Source: Bryobacterales bacterium
GTDB lineage: Bacteria > Acidobacteriota > Terriglobia > Bryobacterales > Bryobacteraceae
DNA length: 49,254 nt
Assembly: GCA_016789785.1 (NCBI GenBank)
Contig: JAEUQE010000036.1
Location: 1-49,254, forward strand
Direction of reading: 5' to 3'
Shown piece after piece: positions 24,255-32,243 of the stretch (the stretch's first letter is position 1; each line of letters starts with the position of its first letter). The translations under genes were made by a program, and so were the position numbers. The notes beneath the pieces are model-generated. The model had not been told where the DNA came from, ran no database searches, and was given only the letters and a program-made list of their open reading frames with translations.

Positions 24255-25169
24255 TCAGAGGTAGTCGAACAGGTTTTTGCGGTTCAACTGCGCTTGGACG
24301 CCGAGAGTAACCTCGCGCTGGGTTTCGGCGGACTGAAGTTCAAGAATTGCGGCGGGCAGGTCCGTGTCCTGAGCGGCGGATAGCCTTTGGGCCAGATCGG
24401 CTTGCATTCGATGAGCGGCGTCGATTGCGCCATCCACACGGCGCTGCGTAACGCCATACCGCGACAATTGCAGATTGAGATGACCGGACGCTGCACGCAG
24501 TTGATCCACCGAGGCGGCAACTTGGGCCGGGTTGTCAGCCTCCAGAGCAAGACGAAGCTGATTGGCTGCGGCGAACACGTTGCCTGGTGCGGGCGATGTG
24601 TCGGGATTTCGGACGTCAAAGATCTCGGCCGCCGTCAGGGTAGGCACGAACAAACCACCCGCGGCATCCTCAATCTGACGGGTTGCCGCTGAATTCGTGA
24701 GTTGGACTGCACCCGTCGCGGCGGTCTGATCAAAAGCATAGGGCGCGGTTCCATCCGCGTCGCCACCGAAAACATAGCGGCCTTCCACCTGAGTCGCGGT
24801 GATTCTCACCAGTTGTTCCTGGAGTGACTTGACCTCCGTGGCGAGAGTAGCGCGCTCGGCGTTTGCGAGGCCGTTTGCTCCTTGAACGGCGATGACGCGG
24901 AGCCTTTCCACAATCTGGACCGCCGATCTCAGCGTGCTTTCGGAGGTGTCCACTTCGCCCTTTGCGCGTTGCAGGTTCGCAAGGGTTTGGCCGATCCGCT
25001 GGCTTTGGCTCCGCAACTGAACGACATCTCCCAGAGCAGCGGGATCATCGGACGCGGAATTGACGCGATATCCGGATGTAATCTGCCGCTGAGCGCGCGC
25101 CGTCCGGTCGCTGGCAGTGCGCAGTGCCGTCAGAAAGAGATCGGCTTTGGGGTCGGTTCCGGAGATCAT
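24255..25169 (-). CDS. flgL: Flagellar hook-filament junction protein FlgL (HAP3)
   Basis: 304 residues from the ATG at 25169 (GAGGAA upstream; a longer frame begins inside flgK). Flagellin-like ends: LFLTALRTASDRTARAQRQI followed by TSGYRVNSASDDPAALGDVV near the N-terminus, and the C-terminal helix LQSAETQREVTLGVQAQLNR then KNLFDYL. Middle has EGRYVFGGDADGTAPY, the FlgL 'F-x-G' segment. Acts with FlgK to join hook and filament. Confidence 0.95.
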   Translation of the reverse strand: MISGTDPKADLFLTALRTASDRTARAQRQITSGYRVNSASDDPAALGDVVQLRSQSQRIGQTLANLQRAKGEVDTSESTLRSAVQIVERLRVIAVQGANGLANAERATLATEVKSLQEQLVRITATQVEGRYVFGGDADGTAPYAFDQTAATGAVQLTNSAATRQIEDAAGGLFVPTLTAAEIFDVRNPDTSPAPGNVFAAANQLRLALEADNPAQVAASVDQLRAASGHLNLQLSRYGVTQRRVDGAIDAAHRMQADLAQRLSAAQDTDLPAAILELQSAETQREVTLGVQAQLNRKNLFDYL

Positions 25170-25182
25170 GGATTCCTCGTTC

Positions 25183-26604
25183 CTAACGCAACATCCCAAG
25201 CAGCGTCTGGGTCAACTCGTCCACCACGCGCACCATGCGTGCCGAAGCTTCATAGGAACGCTGGAGGGCGATCAACTGCACGGCTTCTTCGTCAAGGGAG
25301 ACACCTGAGATCGAAGCACGCAATGCTCGCGCCTGTGCGGTGAGGACCTCCTGCCGGGCCACCGAATCCCGAGCGCTTCCCAGGTCGCGGCCGACGGACG
25401 CACTCACCTGGCTGAAGAATGCCGAATAGCTTTGTCCGTCGATCTTGCTGGCATCGTCTTCAGGAGACTGGAGCCTGGCAAGCTCCAGGGCCACGCCATT
25501 CGCCACCGGCGGAGGTCCAACCTGTACGGCAGCGAGCTGGTCTGGACTGAGATCGGGCACAACAAGCGTTCGTGCGACATTGGCAGGGCGCGCAATGTCG
25601 TATGAGAATAGGGCGGCTCCGGGCTGTCCTCCCGCCGTCTGTCCCGCGGCCAGTAAACTGTTTACGCGGTCGGCAAAGGCCTTCGCCAAACGATTCAGGC
25701 TCCCCTGCTCGGAACTGCCACCGATGAGTCCGGGAATCACCTGATTGCGGACGTTCAGAACTCCACCGAGGGCGCCGCCACCAACGATTCCGTTGATAGC
25801 GGCGCCCTGGCCGTCTCGGAGCCAGGCGGCCGGAAGGCCGTCTGGATAGGTTGCGCCCGAGGAGTGGGCGATTTCGATACTGAGTTCAAACAACTGTTCG
25901 CCAACCACCAGCGCCGATTGCCCGCCAGCGAGCAAGGAAACGGTTCCATCCTCCTGGTAAAGCGGCGTAACATCGATCAATGCACTGAGTTCTTCCAAAG
26001 TGCTCGTGACATTCGCTTCCAGATTCGGATCGGGCGCTGGCAGCCGGCGGCGTTCGACATTGTAATCGCGAACCTTCGCCGCAAGTTCATTGATGCGCTG
26101 AACTAAATTCCCAGCTTGCCGGTCCGCGCTGCGGGCTTCACTGGCGAGTTGCTCGGCCGTTTGCCTGAAAGCCGAGGCGACATTTCGAGCCGCTTCCAGT
26201 ACACTCTTGCGGTCGGCAGGTGAGTTCGGAGCAACGCTCCAGGCGCTGAACCGGTTGAAGAGGTTTTGCAGTGCCCCTGGGATGCTCCCTTCCGCGCGAA
26301 AGTCCAGCACGGATTCGATGGCGGTGAGCCCGGTAGTTCGCGCACTGTGATAGCCGAGGGACTCCACCTGCCGCAGAACGCCTGCTTCGGCGAAGCGATC
26401 GCGCGAGTTCACCAACGCGCCCGGACTCACTCCACCCAGGATGCCGTTTGCCGGTTCAAAGGGACGTGCCTGAAAATTCTGCCGCTGTTTGGCGAACCCG
26501 GGTGTCTGCGCGTTCTGGACATTGTTCTGGGTGGTCGTGAGCGCCCGGTCAAAGGTCCTTAGCGTTTGAGACGCGGTGTTCAGTGCGGCAAAGAGATTCG
26601 GCAT
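25183..26604 (-). CDS. flgK: Flagellar hook-associated protein FlgK (HAP1)
   Basis: 473 residues. N-terminal LFAALNTASQTLRTFDRALT, TTQNNVQNAQTPGFAKQRQN; C-terminal VSLDEEAVQLIALQRSYEAS then ARMVRVVDELTQTLLGMLR. The N-terminal rod motif and D1 helix (FNRFSAWSVAPNSPADRKSV) are complete. GGAG precedes the ATG. 13 nt before flgL. Confidence 0.96.
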   Translation of the reverse strand: MPNLFAALNTASQTLRTFDRALTTTQNNVQNAQTPGFAKQRQNFQARPFEPANGILGGVSPGALVNSRDRFAEAGVLRQVESLGYHSARTTGLTAIESVLDFRAEGSIPGALQNLFNRFSAWSVAPNSPADRKSVLEAARNVASAFRQTAEQLASEARSADRQAGNLVQRINELAAKVRDYNVERRRLPAPDPNLEANVTSTLEELSALIDVTPLYQEDGTVSLLAGGQSALVVGEQLFELSIEIAHSSGATYPDGLPAAWLRDGQGAAINGIVGGGALGGVLNVRNQVIPGLIGGSSEQGSLNRLAKAFADRVNSLLAAGQTAGGQPGAALFSYDIARPANVARTLVVPDLSPDQLAAVQVGPPPVANGVALELARLQSPEDDASKIDGQSYSAFFSQVSASVGRDLGSARDSVARQEVLTAQARALRASISGVSLDEEAVQLIALQRSYEASARMVRVVDELTQTLLGMLR

Positions 26605-26618
26605 GCGATTCGCTCCAC

Positions 26619-27041
26619 TCAGGTTTCAATGGAGAGATGGCTTCGCTGCTCCGCAGCGAGTCCCCGGCCACTCTGAGCGTAGCCCTGTGTGCGGGCATTC
26701 CAGATCTGTAGCCACTCTGAGTAAAAGTGGACGGCCTGGTTGATCATTAATGAAACCTGCGTAACGTGTTCTTGCAATAACGTTGCCATTCCCGAGAGCT
26801 CATCGTCCTGAAGCTGAGGATTTCGTTTCAGCAAGAACACCGCTTCGGTCAGTTGCTCGTAAACCTCTTCGATGTTCGACTCAAGATGGGTGAGCCCGCG
26901 GCTGCCACTGTTGAGCAACTCGCCACAGATCTCGTCCAGAAGCATCTCGGACCGGTCCAGCCGCTGACGCACGTTCTGGCGGCACTGCGCCAAATCGTGA
27001 TTGGTGGTCCAGTCGGGTTGAATGGGAGAGGGGGCGATCAT
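26619..27041 (-). CDS. flgN: FlgN-type export chaperone
   Basis: 140 residues, predicted helical bundle: CRQNVRQRLDRSEMLLDEIC, LTHLESNIEEVYEQLTEAVF, LLQEHVTQVSLMINQAVHFY. The C-terminal segment GYAQSGRGLAAEQRSHLSIE resembles the FlgK/FlgL-binding end of FlgN. Position directly before flgK and after flgM is the classical flgM-flgN-flgK-flgL order. GGGAGG upstream. Confidence 0.82.
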   Translation of the reverse strand: MIAPSPIQPDWTTNHDLAQCRQNVRQRLDRSEMLLDEICGELLNSGSRGLTHLESNIEEVYEQLTEAVFLLKRNPQLQDDELSGMATLLQEHVTQVSLMINQAVHFYSEWLQIWNARTQGYAQSGRGLAAEQRSHLSIET

Positions 27042-27058
27042 GGTGATTCCTCCCCCTG

Positions 27059-27358
27059 CTACTCCTCACCCATTATTCTGAAGGCCAAGCTTTCGGCGAG
27101 CGCATTCGCATCGGTATCGAGGTTGCCATTCTCGTATTGCGCCCGGATCTTTTCCACATAAGCTGCCCGTTCTTCGCTGCCAGCCGTCACGGCCTGACGG
27201 GTGAGCGACGCGACTCCCGACAGACTTAGATTGTCTTCCTCACGCCCCTGGTCGAGGGCCCGATTGTTGAGGCCAACACTTCCGGCGCTTCCGGCCTGGT
27301 TCGCCTGTCCGGTCGATGTTGTTCCGGCTGAGTTGATGAATCGTTCGTCAATCCGCAT
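27059..27358 (-). CDS. flgM: Anti-sigma-28 factor FlgM
   Basis: 99 residues. Disordered polar N-terminus and the sigma-28-binding C-terminal helices: DNLSLSGVASLTRQAVTAGS, ERAAYVEKIRAQYENGNLDT, DANALAESLAFRIMGEE. The RAQYENGNLDTDANALAESL segment is diagnostic. Holds FliA inactive until hook completion, then is exported. AGGAGG before the ATG. Encoded in the same operon as its target fliA. Confidence 0.93.
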   Translation of the reverse strand: MRIDERFINSAGTTSTGQANQAGSAGSVGLNNRALDQGREEDNLSLSGVASLTRQAVTAGSEERAAYVEKIRAQYENGNLDTDANALAESLAFRIMGEE

Positions 27359-27381
27359 GGCAACCTCCTGCGTCTCCTATC

Positions 27382-27855
27382 TCATCGCCAGCCAGAAGCG
27401 TTTTTATAGCTTTTGTAGTACCGAGATGCCGCAAGATCTGCTTTTTCCGTCGGCTGCTCACGCATGGACTGGACTTTCAACAGCAACTTCACCTCACCGG
27501 AGGACATGCCCAATTGTGCCGCTATCTCCTCGGGCGCTTGGCCAAGCCGCTGTAGATACAAGGCCTTTTCTGCAACTGGAGAGACTTGGGGCTCTTGCTC
27601 GGGCATTCTCCGGTGCGAAAGCGCCAAGGATTGATGTTCGAGTTCGGCGAGGCGGATGTCAAACTGCCGCAACTGGTCAGCAACTCGCACGAGATCATCG
27701 GAGATGCGCCTTCGCTCGTGACGGCGCTCCCGTGCGGTGCGCCGGCTCTCCACAAAGAGCCGGACTGTGACGATAAGAGCAGTGATCACGCCTGCGGTCC
27801 AAAGTCCGAATGCGATCAGTTGGACCGAGTCAAACCTATCTGTGAGATTAAGCAT
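27382..27855 (-). CDS. Membrane-anchored coiled-coil/HTH protein, SwrB or DUF6115-like
   Basis: 157 residues. One N-terminal membrane helix (IAFGLWTAGVITALIVTVRL), a charged coiled coil (RRTARERRHERRRISDDLVR, LRQFDIRLAELEHQSLAL) and a small HTH-like end: EKALYLQRLGQAPEEIAAQL followed by GMSSGEVKLLLKVQSM. This architecture matches DUF6115/DUF2802 proteins and Bacillus SwrB, which helps flagellar assembly and is also encoded next to the sigD gene. Overlaps fliN by 8 nt; GAGGA upstream. The function here is inferred from that analogy. Confidence 0.72.
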   Translation of the reverse strand: MLNLTDRFDSVQLIAFGLWTAGVITALIVTVRLFVESRRTARERRHERRRISDDLVRVADQLRQFDIRLAELEHQSLALSHRRMPEQEPQVSPVAEKALYLQRLGQAPEEIAAQLGMSSGEVKLLLKVQSMREQPTEKADLAASRYYKSYKNASGWR

Positions 27856-28156
27856 TGGAGTCCTCGCTTTCGCGGTTCTGTGGATGCAATGGGCTGATGG
27901 AAGAACCGATGGACTCCACTGCGAAGACCTCTGTCAGGCGTACGCCGTAATGCCCGTCGACTGCGACCAATTCACCCAAACCGACCGTGATGTCGTTTAC
28001 GCGTAATTCCACGGGATCCTGCACGGCCCGGTCGAGTTCCAACACGCAACCGGATCCCAACTGCAGCACCTCGCGAATCGGAACCCTTGCGGATCCGAAC
28101 ACCACGGTTACCGGGAGTTCCAATTCCATGAGCGATCGGCCAGTAGTGGCTGCCAT
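27848..28156 (-). CDS. fliN: FliN-type motor switch protein (copy in the fliA operon)
   Basis: 102 residues from ATG 28156 (GGGAG upstream; four extra codons exist only with a TTG). A single SpoA domain: LMELELPVTVVFGSARVPIR, EVLQLGSGCVLELDRAVQDP, VELRVNDITVGLGELVAVDG, YGVRLTEVF. The complete domain with the hydrophobic DPVELRVN patch is typical of FliN. A second SpoA-only protein is encoded at 42447-42707. Confidence 0.93.
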   Translation of the reverse strand: MAATTGRSLMELELPVTVVFGSARVPIREVLQLGSGCVLELDRAVQDPVELRVNDITVGLGELVAVDGHYGVRLTEVFAVESIGSSISPLHPQNRESEDSNA

Positions 28157-28172
28157 ATTTTCTCCCAATCAA

Positions 28173-28940
28173 CTAATAGATACCCTTTGGTGAAGGCCAC
28201 TGCGTGGCAAGGAGTCCTCGCAGCCGCAGAATCGCCTGAGTCTTGAGCTGAGCAACCCTGGAGAGATGGAGCTTCATGATTCCGGCAATCTCCCGAAGGT
28301 TCAGGTCTTTCATGTAGTAGAGGGTGAGCACAGTCCTCTCCGGCGCGGGCATTGCGTTGATGCCGCGGAAGAGTAGTTGCGTCAGTTCCGCTCTTTGCAG
28401 GTGCATGAGCGGAAGGTCTTGTTTCTCGTCCGCAATTCGCCCCGCCAGGGTGAGTCCATCCTGCGAAGGATGAGCATCGTCCAGACTGCCGATTGTGACT
28501 GCCCTGACCTCGGAGAGCAGTTCATGATACGCCGCGAGCTCAATTCCGAGTTCGGATGCGATTTCCTGTTCTGTCGGAGATCTCTGAAGACGCTGCTGGA
28601 GGCGATTCATCGTTTCCGAGATCTCCTTTGCCTGCTTGCGCCGGTGCGCGGGGATACCGTCCAGATCGCGGATGCTGTCCAGTATCGCCCCCCGAATTTT
28701 GAATTCCGCGTAGGTACGGAGCTTCACGTTGAGGGTCGGATTGAAGTTGTCAATGGCGGCAATCAGACCGACAATTCCCGTTGAAATCAAATCCTCTAAC
28801 TGGAATGTGCTCGGAAGCCTGTCATGGATCCGCATCGCGATCAAGCGGACCTGGGGCAGGTGCTCCATGATCAGCCGCTCCCGTTCGTCGGGACATGGCG
28901 CATGGCGTTGGCCGTAAGCAGCGATAGCTTGACTGGTCAT
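28173..28940 (-). CDS. fliA: RNA polymerase sigma factor FliA (sigma-28)
   Basis: 255 residues from ATG 28940, preceded by GAGGGA; an upstream TTG has no ribosome-binding site. Region 2 (LIMEHLPQVRLIAMRIHDRL, FQLEDLISTGIVGLIAAIDN, KLRTYAEFKIRGAILDSIRD), the LDGIPAHRRKQ segment of FliA, region 3 (RSPTEQEIASELGIELAAYH) and region 4 HTH (ERTVLTLYYMKDLNLREIAG, IMKLHLSRVAQLKTQAILRL). Directs late flagellar transcription; a clear target promoter is at 22872-22899. Confidence 0.97.
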   Translation of the reverse strand: MTSQAIAAYGQRHAPCPDERERLIMEHLPQVRLIAMRIHDRLPSTFQLEDLISTGIVGLIAAIDNFNPTLNVKLRTYAEFKIRGAILDSIRDLDGIPAHRRKQAKEISETMNRLQQRLQRSPTEQEIASELGIELAAYHELLSEVRAVTIGSLDDAHPSQDGLTLAGRIADEKQDLPLMHLQRAELTQLLFRGINAMPAPERTVLTLYYMKDLNLREIAGIMKLHLSRVAQLKTQAILRLRGLLATQWPSPKGIY

Positions 28941-28947
28941 GAATCCC

Positions 28948-30135
28948 TCATGCAACGGACGAAGCCGCGTGATCCCATGCTGGCTCGAAGATCAACCGGC
29001 ACAGCTCGCGGCTGTCGGCCGGCGCAAGATCCTCGGGGATCCTCTGGCCCGCGCTTAGAAAAGAAAAAGGCTTGTTTGCCAGAATCGCCTCGCTTACCGC
29101 TGCCCCCAGACTGCCTGTCTCATCCATCTTGGTGAGGACCCACTTGCATGGACGGAAGCAAGAATATAGCTCGGCTTGGCGCCGCAGATCGGTTCTTCGC
29201 AGGGACGCCGGTATCACCAAATGGATCTCAGCGCTGGATTCCCTCAGCATTTCAGCCAGTTCTCCGACGGACTGCATTTCCTGTGGGCCGCAGCCCGGCG
29301 TGTCGATGAGCACGACCTGCGGTCCGCGCAGGCCGAGCAGAGTCTCTTCCAGGGAAGCAACGCTGTCGAAATGCTGAAAGCTGATTCCTAGTAGCGAGGC
29401 GTATGTCTTCAACTGAGTGGCGGCGCCGACCCTTACCCAGTCGGCGGAGAAGAGCTGAACCGGTCTCTTCTGGCCCAACCCGCAGCGGATGGCGATCTTG
29501 ATTAGCGTGGATGTCTTTCCCGCGCCGGGCGGTCCCACCAGCGCAATCACGCGCGGTGCGGAGTCGTTGACCTGGGGGAGGGATGGGTCCACCACAATGC
29601 GCCTTGCCAATTCGTCCTTGATTGCGTCTTCCAGCCGGACAGCCCCGCCGAGAGTCCGGACCCGCGACTGGGCGGCATCGACAACTGCACGCGCCAGATC
29701 GGTATCCAGTTCGCTGGCGGTCAGCCGCGTCATGTGTTCTTCCGCGATTTCCGGCGCAGGTACGGGGGCGGGCCGCATGGTGGGTCGCTCAGCGCGAGCC
29801 AGTAAATCCCGGAGCCCCTCCACTTCCCTCCGCAACTCGAATACCTGGCCGCTGAGACTGGACTGGTCGTCCTGTGTTCTCAGGGAAGAGTATCTCTCCT
29901 GCGGGGCTTTCTCTGGTGGTGTTTTGGTGATCGGGCGCGCAGAGGCTGTTGCGCGGGAAGGCAGTGTGCCTGGCGCGGCTTCCATCAACCCCGCTACAAC
30001 CTCGTACTTGCCAAGATGAATCGAGGTGGGAGAGGCACGGCGCGAGGTGACCACCATGGCTTCCGGGCCCAGTTCCTCGTATGCCGCCTTCATCCCGGCT
30101 TCGACGCTGTCCGCAAAGAACGACTTAATCCGCAT
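28948..30135 (-). CDS. flhF: Flagellar biosynthesis GTPase FlhF
   Basis: 395 residues, SRP-type GTPase. N-terminal B domain (MRIKSFFADSVEAGMKAAYE, ELGPEAMVVTSRRAS), N domain, then G domain with P-loop GPPGAGKTS (residues 201-209), LFSADWVRVGAATQLKTYAS, the DxxG-like VVLIDTPGCGPQEM, the TKMDE specificity motif and GSLGAAVSEAILANKPFSFL. Sets number and pole of flagella in other bacteria, normally with FlhG, which is not encoded here. Upstream of fliA. Confidence 0.95.
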   Translation of the reverse strand: MRIKSFFADSVEAGMKAAYEELGPEAMVVTSRRASPTSIHLGKYEVVAGLMEAAPGTLPSRATASARPITKTPPEKAPQERYSSLRTQDDQSSLSGQVFELRREVEGLRDLLARAERPTMRPAPVPAPEIAEEHMTRLTASELDTDLARAVVDAAQSRVRTLGGAVRLEDAIKDELARRIVVDPSLPQVNDSAPRVIALVGPPGAGKTSTLIKIAIRCGLGQKRPVQLFSADWVRVGAATQLKTYASLLGISFQHFDSVASLEETLLGLRGPQVVLIDTPGCGPQEMQSVGELAEMLRESSAEIHLVIPASLRRTDLRRQAELYSCFRPCKWVLTKMDETGSLGAAVSEAILANKPFSFLSAGQRIPEDLAPADSRELCRLIFEPAWDHAASSVA

Positions 30136-30149
30136 GATCGAATCTCACT

Positions 30150-32222
30150 TCATTCCATCAGCCCCAGGGATACGACCCTTACGTTTGGGGGAATCTCGTT
30201 ATGGGATAGAACCGTCAGATTGGGGAAAGAGGTTTCGACCAATTGGCGGAGGAAAAAACGCGCACTCGTGGAGGTGATTAGCACAGCGGAGGTGTCGGGC
30301 CGTTTCATCACCTGGCCGATCCGGGTCAAGAGATTTCGGATCGCGGCCGGTGGCAGTGTCAGCACACTGTTCTGTTCGGTATGCTCGACAGCCGCTTCGA
30401 TACTCTGTTCAATGTGCTGTGCAAGGAAGAATGCCGGCAGTTCACCCGCCCGGCTCATTTGCTGCTGCGCGAGCGAGCGGCGCAACGCCTGCCGCACATA
30501 CTCGGTAATCAGAACCGGGTTGCGTGTGATAGCGGCAGCCTCGCCCATTGCTTCCAGAATCGTCCCAGCATCGCGAACCGAAACTCGCTCGCGGAGCAGA
30601 TTCTGTAGAACCTTCTGCACAGTTGCAAGGGGCACCAATTTCGGTACAAGTTCCTCGACAGCTTTGGGATTATCCTGTGCAACCCGGTCACAATAGGCCT
30701 TCGCGTCCTGGCGAGTAAACAACTCATGGGCGTGCCTCTGGATCAATTCGGACAGATGCGTTCCAAGGACGCTGATCGGGTCCACAACCGTGTACCCAGC
30801 GCGCCGCGCGAGTTCGCCGCGGTCCGGCGTGATCCATAGCGCTGGCAGTCCGAAGGCCGGCTCGGTAGTCTTTCGCCCGGCCAGGTTGGGGTCGGCATCC
30901 GATCCTGGAATTGCCATCTCATGTCCATTCGGTAGCTCATACCGCGAAAGTTCCACGCCTTTGATGCGAATAACGTACTCTCGCGAGTGCAACGCAGTAT
31001 TATCCTGGATCTTCAGCGGCGGAAGTAGATACCCGAGCTGATTCGCGATCTGACGGCGGATGGACGAGATGCGCTGGAGCAGCGGAGAAGCGGCGCCTCC
31101 GTCGGCCATCCCAACCAGTCCGAGGCCGATCTCCAAGGTCAGAGGCTCGACCTTCAGAAGCGCTTCCACATTTTCTTTGGCAGGCCCCGCCTTCGCCGTC
31201 TGCTGAACGGCCGACACAGCTTGCTTCTTCCGCATGCTCCAGCCGGCAAGACCAAGCGCCCCGCCCACCATGAGGAATGGCGCCGCAGGCAGGCCAGGAA
31301 GTAGGCCAAGGGCAGTGAGCACACCAGCGGATAGGAAGATCGGCTGAGTCCGTCCGAACAACTGTTGTTGGAACTCCGGACCCAACTGATCGTCAGAGCC
31401 GGCGCGTGTCACGACGAGACCACCACACACCGAGACCATCAATGCTGGAATCACCGTGACAAGGCCGTCGCCGATCGTAAGAACCGTGTAGGTCTGCATC
31501 GCACGTTTGATTTCCATTCCGTGCTGCAGAACTCCAATCAGAAAGCCCGCCACTACGTTGATGCCCGTAACAAGAATGCTCGCGACCGCATCCCGCTGTG
31601 TGAAGCGCGATGCTCCGTCCATTGCCCCATAGAACTCCGCTTCCTTGGCCAATTGGCGGCGGCGCTTGCGAGCCTCGGTTTCGTCGATCAGACCTGAATT
31701 CAGATCCGAGTCAATCGACATCTGCTTTCCAGGCATGGCATCCAGAGTGAATCGCGCCGTCACTTCTGAAATACGGACTGCACCGTGATTGATGACTACG
31801 TACTGAATCGCAATCAGAAGCAAAAAGATAACAAATCCAATGACATAGTTCCCGCCGACAACAAAGCTCCCGAACGACTCGATCACGTGTCCGGCGGCGC
31901 TGATTCCGGTGTTCCCGTTCAAGAGAATCAGCCTGGTTGAGGAGACGTTCAGTGACAGCCGGAACAGCGTAAGCAGAAGCAGCGCGGTCGGGAAAACGCT
32001 GAACTCAACAGGCTTCTGGATGAACATGGATGCCATCAATACGACCACGGACAGCATGATGTCGATCACCAGGAGCACATCGAGCAGCATCGGCGGCATG
32101 GGGACAATCAATGCCATCAGAATGGCGAGAACAGTGACGGGTACGGCGAGTTCGCTCAGCGTGCCCAGGGCCTGGCGGACAGAAGGATTCTGCAGAAGAG
32201 TAGCGGCGTTTGCTTGAGCCAT
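30150..32222 (-). CDS. flhA: Flagellar export gate protein FlhA
   Basis: 690 residues. About eight N-terminal membrane helices (TVLAILMALIVPMPPMLLDV, VFPTALLLLTLFRLSLNVSS), the conserved FHIPEP-region equivalents (FTLDAMPGKQMSIDSDLNSG then LIDETEARKRR, FYGAMDGASRFTQRDAVAS) and a ~340-residue cytoplasmic nonamer-forming domain (RIKGVELSRYELPNGHEMAI, TVVDPISVLGTHLSELIQRH, LVPKLVPLATVQKVLQNLLR, PDTSAVLITSTSARFFLRQL). GGGGAGAGG precedes ATG. Follows the regulator gene by 21 nt. Confidence 0.97.
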   Translation of the reverse strand: MAQANAATLLQNPSVRQALGTLSELAVPVTVLAILMALIVPMPPMLLDVLLVIDIMLSVVVLMASMFIQKPVEFSVFPTALLLLTLFRLSLNVSSTRLILLNGNTGISAAGHVIESFGSFVVGGNYVIGFVIFLLLIAIQYVVINHGAVRISEVTARFTLDAMPGKQMSIDSDLNSGLIDETEARKRRRQLAKEAEFYGAMDGASRFTQRDAVASILVTGINVVAGFLIGVLQHGMEIKRAMQTYTVLTIGDGLVTVIPALMVSVCGGLVVTRAGSDDQLGPEFQQQLFGRTQPIFLSAGVLTALGLLPGLPAAPFLMVGGALGLAGWSMRKKQAVSAVQQTAKAGPAKENVEALLKVEPLTLEIGLGLVGMADGGAASPLLQRISSIRRQIANQLGYLLPPLKIQDNTALHSREYVIRIKGVELSRYELPNGHEMAIPGSDADPNLAGRKTTEPAFGLPALWITPDRGELARRAGYTVVDPISVLGTHLSELIQRHAHELFTRQDAKAYCDRVAQDNPKAVEELVPKLVPLATVQKVLQNLLRERVSVRDAGTILEAMGEAAAITRNPVLITEYVRQALRRSLAQQQMSRAGELPAFFLAQHIEQSIEAAVEHTEQNSVLTLPPAAIRNLLTRIGQVMKRPDTSAVLITSTSARFFLRQLVETSFPNLTVLSHNEIPPNVRVVSLGLME

Positions 32223-32243
32223 GGTACCTCTCCCCTCAGCTCT

